Below are positions 35,483-47,174 of a stretch of DNA of 64,000 nucleotides, one piece after another. Both the position numbers and the translations under genes were made by a program. Below the pieces are notes generated by a model. That model saw only the letters and a list, made by a program, of their open reading frames with translations. It was not told where the DNA came from and did not search any database. The DNA is from Parietaria judaica. Taxonomy: Eukaryota; Streptophyta; Magnoliopsida; Rosales; Urticaceae. The stretch covers positions 45,873,732 through 45,937,731 of the forward strand of contig OX940862.1 of NCBI GenBank assembly GCA_954871525.1, read 5' to 3'. Position 1 is the first letter of the stretch, and the number at the start of each line of letters is the position of its first letter.

Positions 35483-36440
35483 CACTACTACAAATCCGTG
35501 TTTCAACTATGGTTAAAAACCATGGTTGAAAAATTTCAACAGTGGTTCTTAACCATGGTAGAATCCTGCATGGTAGTAAGTTCCAACCACGGATTTTTTC
35601 CATGGTTGAGAAAATCTTTCTACAACGGAAATTTCCGTGGTTCGAACGCGATAACGCCGCGGCGTGTAATAAAACACGCCGCGGCTCTAATCGAATGAAC
35701 AACGGAATTATCCGTGGTTCGAAAGCAAAAGCCGCGGCACAAAATAAAAGGCCGCGGCTATAATCGAATAAAAAGCCAACCACGCCGTGGTGTTATGTTT
35801 ACATGCCGCGGCTAGAAATGAACGAACAATGGACTTTTCCGTGGTTCGAAAGCAAAACGCCGCGGCATAATATAAATCAGGCCACGGCTATAGTCGAATC
35901 AAAAGTCAAAAACGTCGCGGCGTTATTTAACTAGCCGCGGCAAAACGCCGCGGCATAATATAAATCAGGCCGCGGCTATAGTCGAATCAAAAGTCAAAAA
36001 CGCCGCGGCGTTATTTTAACTAGCCGCGGCTAGAAATGAATGAACAACGAAATTATCCGTTGTTCGAAAGCTAAAATGCCGCGGCCTTTTATCAAACAGG
36101 CCGCGGCTGGAAACGAATAATCAAGGCAAACATGCCGAGGCTTAGTTTAGCCAACGCTGCGGCATGTATTTAACAAGTCGAGGCTTATTTTAGACATTTC
36201 GACACTTTCAAACGCCACGGCATGATCAAACCACGCCGCGGGTTTTTTTTATATTTCAAATTTAAGCCTCGGCTTGAAGAAACATGCCGCGGCATTATTT
36301 GAGGTAGGCCGCGACATTGTTTCCAAAAAGCCGCGGCGTCAAACTATTACGAACGACGGAATTTACCATCGTACGTAGTATTGTTCTGCCGCGGCGTGTT
36401 TTTTGAAGCCGCGGCGTAAACTGCCTTCCGAAGGGTTGTA
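35483..36440. repeat. Left terminal and subterminal repeat array of the CACTA element
   Basis: The first ~150 bp hold TTTCAACTATGG, CCATGGTTGA and similar inverted words. From about 35650 to 36420 there are more than twenty copies of GCCGCGGC or one-base variants (GCCGTGGC, GCCACGGC, GCCGAGGC) in both orientations. Subterminal repeats of this kind are where CACTA-encoded DNA-binding proteins attach during transposition. Many variants are C-to-T or G-to-A changes at the CpGs. Confidence 0.85.
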
Positions 36441-36766
36441 TTTGTTTTGGGCGACGGTTTTTAAGCGTTGTTGAAAAAGAGACTAAAAAAAAATAAAAAA
36501 CCGGTCGATTTTTTGAAAAAAATCGCTCGGTAACTTTTTATCCTGTTTCTAATACCGATAGAACCTGTAATTAATAATTAATATTTTATTAAATAAAATA
36601 TAAATTAAATTTTTAATTAAAAGCATTAATCAAAAATATTAAAATAAAAATATTAATACATTAAAATATCATCGGTTAAGGATTATACGATCGATACATA
36701 CAAAACATATAATCCACCATACAAAATTCACCGTTCAAATATAAACAAACAAATCCAAAATATGTT

Positions 36767-39764
36767 CTAATCTTCATCGTCATATTTAGCAAACTTTGAT
36801 AGCACATACATACCTAAATCTACATTCAATCCATCTATCTCGTTTACACTATAATTAAGTTTGCTATCGACGAAATTCATACCATTTCTCACAACGTCGT
36901 GCATGAACTTCATGACGTAATATCCGGATTCATGATTTCCCGGTTGTTTCGGACATCCTTTTGAATTCACCGTTTTTATCAACGAGGGTATCATGAGGCC
37001 GGTGTCGTGATTAACCTTGAATATGTCTTCAATACTACAAAAAAAAAAGTAAAGAATTCAAATAACTTAAACATAAAAATGATTATGTTTTAGAATACTT
37101 ACTTTTGGAAAAATTGCTCTAAGTGGCTATTTAAACCGCTTGAATTGGGGAGAGAATCAAACTTCGCTACGGTAGCCTTCCAAGGGTTAAAAACAAGAAG
37201 AATCCAATGGTGACGACTATTGTAAGGCATTAACCATCTTTTGCCATTCTTGCAATTTTGTATAAGTTTGTAGTATCGATCAACATCAAGTTTTAATGCA
37301 TTTTTCTTAGCATCTCCTACTTTTGTGTTGGACCCGATGTCTTCATATGGCCGTAGAAAACCGTAAATGTCCGGATTGCGAATGTGATTTTCTTGCAAAT
37401 AACTACAAATAAAAATAACAATAATTAATGTATAACAAATGAATCAGTAATTTATATATTTAATAATTATGAAATCGCAAATGAAAATGGAAACATACCT
37501 TTGACAAATCATTATCCATAGTACGGTCAAGTCTTGAGAGAGGAGAAATTCACGTGTATCATCAAAATTCAACAACGGAGCGAAATCACACAAACTGTTA
37601 TCAAGCTCCACTGCTATTTTCTTTCCCTTTGCAAGCATATAGTCGTTTGCATAAGACGCTAACGCTCTCAATCGGGGATTAACATGGTTCAAGTTAATCT
37701 TTTGTGCCATTTCATTGTAATACGAACTTTTGGCTATATTTTTGGGCTTAGGTTTGGGAGCTTGATTACCTTTGGAGTTTAATTCTTCAATAAGGGACAT
37801 TGGCCCAGGCACAAAGGTCCCCACCGCGTCATCAATGGTTTCGATCCATTGAACCGATACCGGGAGAGGAATAGGGTCTTTAGACATCGACACTTCTACT
37901 AACACCCGACGATGATCTCTATCCAATGGTATGTTGTGAATTTTCTCGCCAACCTCTTCATTTTTTAGGAACACCTTCCCGGTTGCGACGTGCTCAACGA
38001 TTCCCTCCGCAAAAAGGAGACAATCAACACCTTCATTAAATTAAATGGGCGTATTTGGAATAGACGACGCCGGATCAACCGCGGAAATTCCGCCAATACC
38101 TAGAATAGGTCCTTTTGAAACCAAAGGCGAGCTCTTTGCACATTAACCTTCATCAAGTTAAAAGATTTGATATTCTCTCTATTCGGCCTTTTCGAAAGGA
38201 ACCCTTTACGCTTAGGCTTTTTCGCGGGAATTTGACCTTCATCAAGTTGCACATTAACCGGCGCTATGGGAGTAAACGGTGGCCTTCCCGGACTTTGCAC
38301 ATCACAAGGCTCGTTACTCACTAGACTCGGTCCTTTCGAAATAAAATCTTTTCCCTTAGCCTTTGTTGCGGGAGTACGATCATCATCAAAATTCAATTCA
38401 ATCGGTGCTAAAGGAGCAAGAGGTTGACTTACCGGACTATGCGCATCGAGTGGTTCATTACTACCTTGAATATTTCTTGAAGATGATCCTTGGATCATTT
38501 GTTCCACTTTAGCCTTCCATTCCTCGAAAGCCGCATCTCTCGCTTCCGACTTGACTTTCATATCTTTAATTTCGGCTAGGAGACTTTGAACGAGGGGATT
38601 CGTTGAGTCTTTGGCTTGTTTGTAAAATGCTCTCTTTGAGACGTATTTGGATTGTCCCCGAACTCGTCCGGGATGTTCTTTCTTCCCCAAAGCTCTTGTC
38701 AAAATATCTTCTTCCTCATCGTCGTCCACAACTTGAGTGGTACATTCCACCTAATAACAAAATGAATTATTACAAATATTTAAGTCAATAATATACAAAT
38801 AAACTCATTGTACTTACTATTTTATTCACAATAGGCTCTAGATTTGGATCCTTTAATGAACCATCCTCATTATTCCTCATTTCGATCCAAAGTTCCGGCT
38901 TTGTAGCCCATACGCCATTTTTTTCAAACTACGAAACAAAGGAAAATGTTATTCAATTATAGACAATAGATTAAATTTAAAATATAAAATCAAAACCCTT
39001 ACTAGCATTTGATCGAGCTTCCGATATCCGTTTCGACCCGATCTAGAGGGGTACTCAACGAGAGCCCTATTAGCTTTGTTTTGATTCGAGACTTCTTTGA
39101 ACTCATCGCTTAATCTAATATTAACAAACTCCTCCCAATATTCGTCCGTGATGCTCGTGTAATACTTCTTAACAATATCCGGTCGCTCGAAGATTCTTTT
39201 ATCATTCGGATCTTTCTTGAATAGGGTAGAGAGATCATACCGGAAGTATCTTGCCGATTCCCCGGCACAAGATAAACACATCTTCTTGTACTCGTTCGGA
39301 ATAACAAATGCTTGTTGGATTTCATCCCATATCCTATGTTTCACCTTTTTTAAACTCTTCAATCTCCAATCGGATATAGTAATTGGAATAAATTCCCGAG
39401 CAAGAACACCAATCCAACTAGCTAAAAGATCACCATCTCTTCCATCCGGTTGTTTTTTCTCATCAAATCTCACAAGTATGTTTTCCCCCTTATGCTTTAA
39501 GATAGTGATACGTTTCATGAGGTTCACTTTTCTTTTTCCTTCTCCTCTAAGTTTTCTTATACATTTTGCTACTTCATCATTTTGGTTAACAACTAGAAAC
39601 AAATAAAGTAATAAATTATAAATTTTATATACTAGATAGATTCAATGAAATATAATACCTTAAACAAAATAACAATACTACTAACCGGGCGTAGTTTCTT
39701 CTTCATCGGATGATGACGTTTCTTCTCGATCGATTGATGGCCTAGTTACTTCTCGCTCCGACAT
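36767..39764 (-). pseudogene. CACTA gene 2: Transposase_24-like N terminus with Ulp1-like C48 protease C terminus
   Basis: Predicted exons: 39764-39686, 39592-39003, 38928-38818, 38750-37499, 37402-37103 and 37034-36767, all GT-AG. The intact form would be about 866 aa. Exon 2 resembles the Transposase_24 (Ptta/En-Spm) domain, with EEFVNIRLSDEFKEVSNQNKANRA. Exon 4 is charged and repetitive. Exons 5-6 form a Ulp1/SENP-like fold with the His of RHHWILLVF, the Asp of KFDSLP and the Gln of CPKQPGN. The catalytic Cys of the usual ECGYYVM is Ser (ESGYYVM, near 36928). Exon 4 also has an in-frame TAA near 38040 and a one-base frameshift near 38130. Its role in CACTA biology is unknown; deSUMOylation-type activity would be lost here. 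Confidence 0.8.
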
Positions 39765-40334
39765 AACTTTCCTAAATATACATTTGACTCGATTCCAAAA
39801 ATTCATAAACATCAAAGAACTCAAGACAACAAATACATTTCATTGCAAACATTCAAGACAACAAAAGCATAAAACAACATTTCATGGCAAACATGAAAGA
39901 CAACAAAAGCATAAAAACATTTCATGGCAAACATTAAAAAAATGCAATACATATGTAATATTGAATTCGGATAGGATTCTAACCTTGTTAGAATCAATAA
40001 CTCGGAGTTAGGGAACGGGGTAGGACTTAGCTTGTTGAAGAAACAAGATGAAGCACACCTCAACGGAGTAAGGGCACGGCAAGGATACGTCGGCGGCAGA
40101 GAATGGTGGAGCACGGCGGATAACGGCGGGGCACGGCGGAGCACGGCGACGGCGTGAAGAGAGAGAGGAAGAAGAGAGAAGAGAGAAGAGAGAAGAGAGA
40201 AGAGAGGAGGTTTAAAGAAAAAGAGGGAAGGAATAGGGCTGAAATGGAGGGAAATGAGGTTAAAATCGAATAAAAAATTCAAAAACGGCTTTAGACAACG
40301 GAAAAACGCAATCGTTGTCTGAAAATCCCGATAC
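39765..40334 (-). other. Upstream region of CACTA gene 2
   Basis: Contains a GA-rich microsatellite (about 40158-40210, GAGAGAAGA units) and repeats of CGGCGG-containing words that probably form the 5' untranslated region of gene 2. A similar arrangement (CGGCGG words plus a GA-rich run) occurs upstream of the 50027 gene at 51105-51230. The ORF read through it on the minus strand is low-complexity and not called. Confidence 0.45.
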
Positions 40335-41345
40335 ATGCCGCGGCATAACCTTTAAACAGCCGCGGCATAATCCAACGTGGAAAAATACATGCCAGGGCGT
40401 GGTTTATATAAGCCGGGGCACGTTGAGATTCGAAATAACACCGACTCTGTATAATTTTGGGATGTAAATACGCCACGGCATGAAATAAATGAGCCGGGGC
40501 TCGTAACGATACGCCGCGGGAGTTACATACTATACCGCGGCATACACCTTGTCTTTGCGGTCATGCCACGGCCTATTTTGGTATGCCGCGGCTAGATTTG
40601 GCCTCCAGAAAGCATGCTCTCTGTATAATTTGTGCGCACTTTATGCCGCGGCACAAAATACGCCCGACGAGGCTTTATGTACTCATGCCAAGGCATAGAT
40701 ATAATAAAGCCGCGGCATCAAGTTGAATTTACCTATTTACCCATGTTAAATATGAAACTCGCCACGGCTTGTCTTGAAACGCCGCAGCATTGTGAATCCC
40801 GTATGAAACGCGCCGTGGCACGATTTTCACAAGGCCGCGGCACGTTAAGATTTAACTTAACACAGACTCTTTGATATTTTGGTATGTAAATACGCCGCGG
40901 CACAAAAATATTGGAGCCGAGGCTCGTCTACAAACGCCGCGGCATGTTAGACATTACCGCGGCATAACCTGATTTAACGCACGCGTAAAAATTTGGTTTT
41001 TAGTTTTTGTCTAAGAATGCCGCGGCATGACTGTACTACGCCTCGACCTTTCTTGCATGCCAAGGCATATTCTTTGTACGCCGTGGCATTTCTTCGCCTG
41101 CAGAAAACGCATGCTCTCTGTATAATTTTGATGCGATATATGCCGCGGCAGGAACTAAATACGCCGAGGCTTTATTTACATATGCCAAGGCGTCGGTATG
41201 TATAAGCCGTGGTGTTCTTCTGAATTTACGTAAATACCCTCTGCCTTATGAAACTCGCCGCGGCCTATTTGGGAAATGCCGCGGCAATATTTTTTCGTAT
41301 GAAACGCGCCGCGGCTTAAATCGAAAAGGCCGCGGTATTAAGTAC
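40335..41345. repeat. Internal GCCGCGGC array between CACTA gene 2 and TNP2
   Basis: About 1 kb with roughly thirty GCCGCGGC palindromes and variants (GCCACGGC, GCCGTGGC, GCCGAGGC, GCCAAGGC), plus repeated spacer words such as GCATGCTCTCTGTATAATTT. It resembles the terminal arrays but sits in the middle of the element, upstream of gene 2 and downstream of TNP2. Confidence 0.8.
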
Positions 41346-41546
41346 AAAATGAACCAAATTTACATTTATTTAACCAACTTATTTATAAAAAAAATTGTTC
41401 AATCATATTTCAAATAGTAAAATTTTAAAAGATAACTAATTGAAAATAATTGTTCAATCAATTTTCAATTAAATAAACATGATAACTAATTGTTCATACA
41501 TGAAAAACAAGATCAAAATATAACATTATTACAATAAAATTATTAT

Positions 41547-44500
41547 TCAATCAATTTCCAATGCCGGGATATCTCGACGTAGCAAAAATGAAACATCATC
41601 ATCATCATCAACGTCTTCAAACGATTGTAGCCCGATGGAGAATGGTGCGATGGTAGTGATGTCTTCAACTTCTTCATTCGATTCTTCTACATTTCTCGCA
41701 TTAACATGCACGACGAGAGATAATTCTTGATCGACCGGGTCCGAGACATAAAACACTTGAGATGCTTGGGATGCCAACATGAATGAATCATTGGCATAAC
41801 TCATCCGTCTCAAGTCAACAATCGTAACTCCATCATTTTCAACTTTGACGTGGTTGTTGTCCGCCCATTTGCACTTAAACAATCCAACTCGCAAACCACA
41901 ATAATCTAGCTCCCAAATATCTTCTACATAGCCAAAATAGCTCATAAAAGCTTTTTTTGGATTTTTATCCTTGGCCGACGCAACATGGACTCCTTCCGCA
42001 AAGAATGTAACACCACTATTTTGTACGGGGTGTTTTTCGTCCCTTTCCCTTGTGTAAAACGTGTACCCGTTAACGTACCATGACGTGTACCTGGTAACTA
42101 CTTGTGAAGGCCAACTAGAGATCTTCAATAATGTCTCATCTAAATTCTTTCTTCTTGCATAACAATATTCATCGATCCACTTTGCAAACGTACGGTTATG
42201 CTCTTCTTTTAGCCATTTTTCGTTTTTTGACTTTTTCGGATAAGTAGACCTTAACTCATTCATATGCATATCGATAAAGGGTTCCACGACGTCTAAATTG
42301 TGCAACACATGGAGAACGGCTTGCTCCCATTCTTTTCGGTTGACAGTTGAAGGATTTGCTGTGCATAAAAACATCAAAATAAATATTATATTCAACACGT
42401 AATCTAAATATTAACATCGTATTTATTTATAAAAAAAATTATAATAATTACCTGCAGATAAGCCTTTGGATTCCGCTTTGGCTAATTTGGGAACACCAAT
42501 TGGCCGAGTTCTCGGGAAATACTCTACACAAAATTCAACCGACTCTTCTGCCATATATCCTTCGACAATGCTCCCTTCTGGTCGATTGTAGTTCTTCACG
42601 TATCCTTTCAAGACTTTCATATACCGTTCAATTGGATACATCCACCGTAGAAATATAGGTCCACATAATTTCACTTCCCGTACTAGGTGAACGGTTAAGT
42701 GAATCATGATGTCAAAAAATGAGGGTGGAAAGAACATCTCGAGCATACATAGGGTTTTTACCAAGTCCGCTTGCAACTCGTCAAGACCTTCAACCTTAAT
42801 AGTTTTGGAGCAAATTTTGTTGAAAAATTCACATAACTTTGAAATTGCGAATCGAACTTCCTTTGGCAAAAACCCTCGCAATGCAAGAGGCAGTATTTGT
42901 TGAAGCAACATATGACAATCAAGAGTCTTCATTCCGATAAGTCTCAAATCTTTCATAGATACAAACCTCTTGTAGTTCGAAGAATGACCTTCGGGAACTT
43001 TTATCGCCGCAAGCCATCCACAAAGCTTCCTTCGCTCCGCTCTCGATAAAGTGTGGACAGCCGGTGGTAGTAATGTCTTCTTTCCAGCCATTTTAGGATG
43101 GAAATCCGGTCTTCTACCCAATTCAACGAGATCTTGTCGAGCATTTTTCCCGTCTTTTGTTTTATTTGGATCGTCAAGCAATGTACCAACAATCGCTTCA
43201 CATACATTTTTTTCGATGTGCATAACGTCCAAACAATGTCGAACGTAATGCGTCTTCCAATACGGGAGCTCGTAGAAGATTGATACTTTTTTGAACGGTC
43301 TATCTTCAAAAAAATTTTGCTTCCTCTTACCACTCGACGTTCTTTTTCCAAGCACTTCATAAGTCTCTTCACAAATCAGTTTATAGACATCTTCACCGTT
43401 CAAAATTTTTGGAGGAGGTCGATGTTCTTGTTGTCCATTAAACTTTTTTTCTTTCTTTCTGTACGGGTGATCTCTCGGTAAAAATCTCCTATGGTCGAGA
43501 AAAACTGTTTTCTTCCCATGTTTCAACCGGACTGAAGATGTATTTTTGATGCAGACTGGACAACCAATAGAACATTTCACCGAGTAACCAGACAAGTTTC
43601 CGTACGCCGGGAAGTCATTGATTGTCCACATTAACATTGCTTTCAACTTGAACACTTCGCGTCGGTAAGCATCGTTGATCTCAATTCCTTCGTTCCACAT
43701 CATCTTTAGATCATCGACCAAAGGTGCTAAGTAGACGTCGATGTCATTTCCTGGTTGGATCGGTCCCGAAATTAAAAGAGTCAACATCAAGAACATGCGT
43801 TTGAGGCGGGTGAATGGGGGAATGTACCATAATACTTTTTTCGGAACCCCTTTGATACCGTCATGTGGCTCCTTTCCTGTCTTCCACCTTGACCCATTGC
43901 ACAGTGGACATTCACTTAATTCTGTATGCTCGTTCATATACAGTACGCAATCTTTTGGACATGCATGAAACTTTTCAAACTTTAAACCAAACAAGCCCAG
44001 TGTCTTTTTTGCCGCATATATTCCTGTCGGAACTTTATTACCGGCCGGCAACGTTTCACGAAGGAGTTCCAATGCGTGAAGCTAGAATTTGTCCAACTTC
44101 CTGCCGCCTTTAAATGGAATAGTGATACCAAAAACCCTATTTTCGTTGTGTTACTCCCATCATACAAAGGCGTTTCGAAATCCCCCACCATCGACTCTAA
44201 TAATTGCGGTCTTCCCACAAAATTATAGTCAATATCATCCATCAAACCACCAATGTCATCGGATTCGTCTTTGCATTCTTCTTCTTCAACTAAATCATTG
44301 ACTCTCTTACCACGTATCTTTTCTCCATGAAAGTACCAATGATCATAGGAACTCATAATACCAATAGCTAACAAATGCGATTTGACTACTTTCATAGATT
44401 TTGAAACTAAATTTCCACACAAAAGACAGGGACACCTAATCAAATCTCCTTCTTCAAAGTTTAAACGCACAAAATCCTTAAATTCTTGAACACCATGTCG

Positions 44501-44548
44501 GTAATCATCGCTCATTCTATTTTTTGTCATCCATTCCCTAAATGCCAT
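41547..44548 (-). pseudogene. TNP2: CACTA transposase TNP2 (Transposase_21 with DUF4218 and DUF4216), broken
   Basis: The enzyme that excises and inserts CACTA elements. The long first exon runs 44548-42452, intron 42451-42359 (GT-AG) and last exon 42358-41547. Domains in order: transposase-associated domain (MAFREWMTKNRM...RCPCLLCGN); the N-terminal part HACPKDCVLYMNEHTELSECPLC; Transposase_21 core (PGNDIDVYLAPLVDDLK, MWTINDFPAYGNLSGY, HCLDVMHIEKNV); DUF4218 (LRLIGMKTLDCHMLLQQ...PIERYMKVLKGYVKN); DUF4216 (YFGYVEDIWELDY...FKCKWAD). Two faults are visible. A one-base frameshift lies near 44075. An in-frame gap sits between RLKRMF and LMLTLLISG (near 43795), where relatives have about 90 more residues including the ...DG.NP segment. 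Probably inactive. Confidence 0.9.
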
Positions 44549-45211
44549 ATTGCAAATAAAGAATTTGAAGATTAAATACCGTTTTCTTCCGTGACGAAGC
44601 ACCGAGCCCGAATTTGAAATCGAAGGAAAGTCGCCTAAGGGAGAAAAAAATAGGGTTTTTGGAGTTATGGTGTAAATGGTTATGAAAATCTGCGAATTTG
44701 AAGATCTGCGTAGTATGCCGTGGCATTAAGTTATTACGCCACGGCATGTTGATCTATTATCAACCCTTTTTTTAGACATTCTCGATCAAACTTGAATTTG
44801 GATGAATATTGTTCCCGATATACGCCGCGGCATGGTCACAGCAAGCTGAGGCTTTTGTGTTTGATGCCTTGGCATTTTTTACTTGACGCCGCGGCATACT
44901 TTGTCATTTACAGTTAGACCCCATATTAGCCGCGGCTTTCGTCATTTATCGGAGGGCATAATGGTGACAAGCTTCAATGTGACGCGGCTTTCTGTAACAT
45001 ATGCCGCGGCTTGATCGCGCTGACGTAAAAACGGCCATATTTTTACTAGCTACTAGGGTTAAATTTATTACCTTTCAACGGTTATAAACGGCTATATTCG
45101 CGAAAATAGTTTAAAAAACTTATAATTCATAACTTCTTTCTATATATACAACCATTTAACTTATATTTTGACCCACACAAAATATCTTGTCTACAAAAAC
45201 TGAAAATTATT
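44549..45211. promoter_or_regulatory. Divergent promoter region of TNP2 and the first BED-like gene, with GCCGCGGC motifs
   Basis: TNP2 (minus) and the BED-like gene at 45212 (plus) start on either side. Around 44715-45010 there are about ten GCCGCGGC-like palindromes. A TATATATA motif at about 45141 sits 70 bp before the BED-like ATG. The block AACGG(T)TATAAACGGCTATATT just upstream recurs before the other two BED-like genes (about 47035 and 48825). A shared control region is an inference. Confidence 0.55.
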
Positions 45212-45763
45212 ATGGATGATCATCCGTCTTCTATCGGCAATGGCCCAGTATTTATTGTTTCGTCCTCTTCTTCGTCTTCTTCCGATGATGACAACGATCA
45301 CCGGGTAAATCTATCAGATGATACAGTGGTCCCAGAAACAATTTCCGATGATACGGTGGTCCCAGAAACAAATTCCGATGATACGGTGGTCCCTGATACA
45401 AACTCTTATTCGGAAGTCCCAGAAATTATAAACTCCAATGATACTATAGTCCCAGAAACAAATTCTCAAGAAAGCATTCAAAATTCCGAAGAAACCGTAG
45501 AGTATGAATTACCTCCAGGTCAGATTCGCTCCGCTCTTTCCGTTGGTTCAAGCCGCACAGGAGGTAGTGGTGGATCAAAATTTTCTTCATCGTGGGAGAC
45601 AGATTTTCATATAAAGTATGAGTGGAATAGCTCGACTCAAAATTTTGATAAGCACACTAAATGCAAATGGTGCGGACTATTGTTTATTCTTCCCTACCCA
45701 GTACGAGAAATCGATTCGCTTCATGCTCATGGCGTGCGTTGTCGTCGAAAACATTGTATTTAA
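45212..45763 (+). CDS. CACTA-encoded small BED-like zinc-finger protein 1
   Basis: 183 aa, open throughout. The start MDDHPSS aligns with MDDPSRF of the two relatives at 47175 and 48975. Residues 14-27 are hydrophobic then Ser/Asp-rich (FIVSSSSS...DDD). An internal repeat with unit DDTVVPETNS/ISDDTVVPETI occupies about residues 35-75. The conserved block WETDFHIKYEWN leads to a Cys/His cluster CX2C (151, 154) followed by H171/H173 and C177, resembling a BED finger, a DNA-binding fold common in plant transposons. It lies inside the CACTA element, divergent from TNP2. I infer a DNA-binding accessory protein; no exact family match can be claimed. Confidence 0.65.
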   Translation: MDDHPSSIGNGPVFIVSSSSSSSSDDDNDHRVNLSDDTVVPETISDDTVVPETNSDDTVVPDTNSYSEVPEIINSNDTIVPETNSQESIQNSEETVEYELPPGQIRSALSVGSSRTGGSGGSKFSSSWETDFHIKYEWNSSTQNFDKHTKCKWCGLLFILPYPVREIDSLHAHGVRCRRKHCI

Positions 45764-45784
45764 ATATTTATTATTTTACGTTTT

Positions 45785-46020
45785 TTAATTATAGTTTTAT
45801 TATTATGTGACAAATGTAGCTTTAAATATTGATGGAGTTGTAATGTGGCACGACTTATCATAATATACTCGTAATGTGTTGTAATGTGGTACTTGAAATG
45901 TTTTGCAATGTGGTACTTATTATAATGTACTTGTAATGTGTTGTAATGTGGTACTAGTAATGTTTTGTAATGTGGTACTTTCCATATGGTACTTGTAATG
46001 TGGAATTATTGATGATAATA
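45785..46020 (+). repeat. Short tandem repeat after BED-like gene 1
   Basis: Several imperfect repeats of a word like GTAATGTGTTGTAATGTGGTACTT, just downstream of the stop codon. It is probably 3' untranslated sequence. A comparable repeat follows the second BED-like gene (47640-47945). Confidence 0.7.
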
Positions 46021-46159
46021 ATGTATTTATAATATAAACATATGTATTCATAATTCTATATATTTTATAATTAATCACATATATATTCTTACATATTTTT
46101 ATGAAACGAATAATAATTACAGTTTAATTTTATGCGTTTAAAGTTAAGGAAATATTATA

Positions 46160-46600
46160 AAATTAATTCATAGCGCCGCGGCGTAACGTTAATAATGCCG
46201 TGGCAAGACCTATTGAACCATGCTTAATAACCGTAGTCGAACTCACGCCACGGCATATCAAAATCTATGCCTCGGCATTTTTACAATAGCCGCGGCGGAA
46301 TGGTAGTAACGCCGCGGCGCTTAGTGACTTACAGAGTCCATACTCTCTGCATAATTTGAAACAACATATAGGCCTCGGCATGATATCAGCAAGCCGTGGC
46401 TTCGATGGCCATGCTAAGGCATGGGTAACAGATTGCCGCAGCTTACATCGTCTGTTTACCAAAGTACCCTCACAATATGCAACTCGCCGAGGCCTTTCTT
46501 GGAAATGCCGCGGCGAGTTGCATAATCAAGAGGGCAAATTTGTAAATTAAAATGAAGCCACAGCGTGTTCATTCAAATGGCGCGGCATGATAAGTAAATT
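46160..46600. repeat. Internal GCCGCGGC cluster, first tandem copy
   Basis: About fourteen GCCGCGGC-like palindromes. The same sequence is repeated nearly unchanged at 47950-48385 as part of a duplication of roughly 1.7 kb. Confidence 0.8.
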
Positions 46601-47174
46601 TACAATGTAATTATTAGTTATCATATTAATTGTAACACAATTTTAGTAAATTAAATTATCTCATAAATAAACTATGAAAATGTTGATAATTTTATTATAA
46701 AAAAAAACAAAATAATGCACTTAATAATCATAACTAAATAATCGTTCAAACAAAAAACACAACATTGTACTATTAATTATATAATTTTCAAACCAAAAAT
46801 ATAAAAATAAATATAATTACAGTTTAATTTTATGAGTTTAAAGTCTAGGGTAAAATTGTAAAAATTAATTAACCACGCCGCGGCTTATTTTGTAGAAGCC
46901 ACGGCTTTATCTCAAACGTCGGATATATCCGTTGCAGAAACTGAACACGCCGCGGCATATGTAAACCCTGCCGCGGCGTTTCTTCGCTGACACAAAAACG
47001 GCTAGTTTTTTTTCCCCCCGAATTATTACCCCACAACGGTAATAAACGGCTATATTTGTTAAAAACGTTTAAATTCACACAAATCTTCTATTTAAACATA
47101 TACTTGTTCACATTTTATTCTATGTTTCATCAAATTAATCCTTAGATTCAAAAATATCATCATTTTTCTTTGTT
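46600..47174 (+). promoter_or_regulatory. Upstream region of BED-like gene 2
   Basis: AT-rich sequence with GCCGCGGC motifs at 46875-46980, the AACGGTAATAAACGGCTATATTTG block near 47035 and a TATTTAAA motif near 47090, about 85 bp before the ATG at 47175. The same order recurs before BED-like gene 3. Confidence 0.5.

Noticed and set aside
35454..36440. Possible CRISPR-like or regulatory repeat array
   Set aside because: The short palindromes are irregularly spaced, in both orientations, without uniform spacers, and lie at the end of a CACTA transposon in a plant genome. They are subterminal repeats.
39217..39606. 129-codon plus-strand ORF
   Set aside because: Antisense shadow of the Transposase_24-like exon on the minus strand, which has family motifs and fitting splice sites.
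40140..40215. Possible coding region upstream of CACTA gene 2 (171-codon minus ORF, 40336-39821)
   Set aside because: It runs through a GA microsatellite and CGGCGG repeats and reads as Leu/Ser/Pro low-complexity sequence. An untranslated leader fits better.
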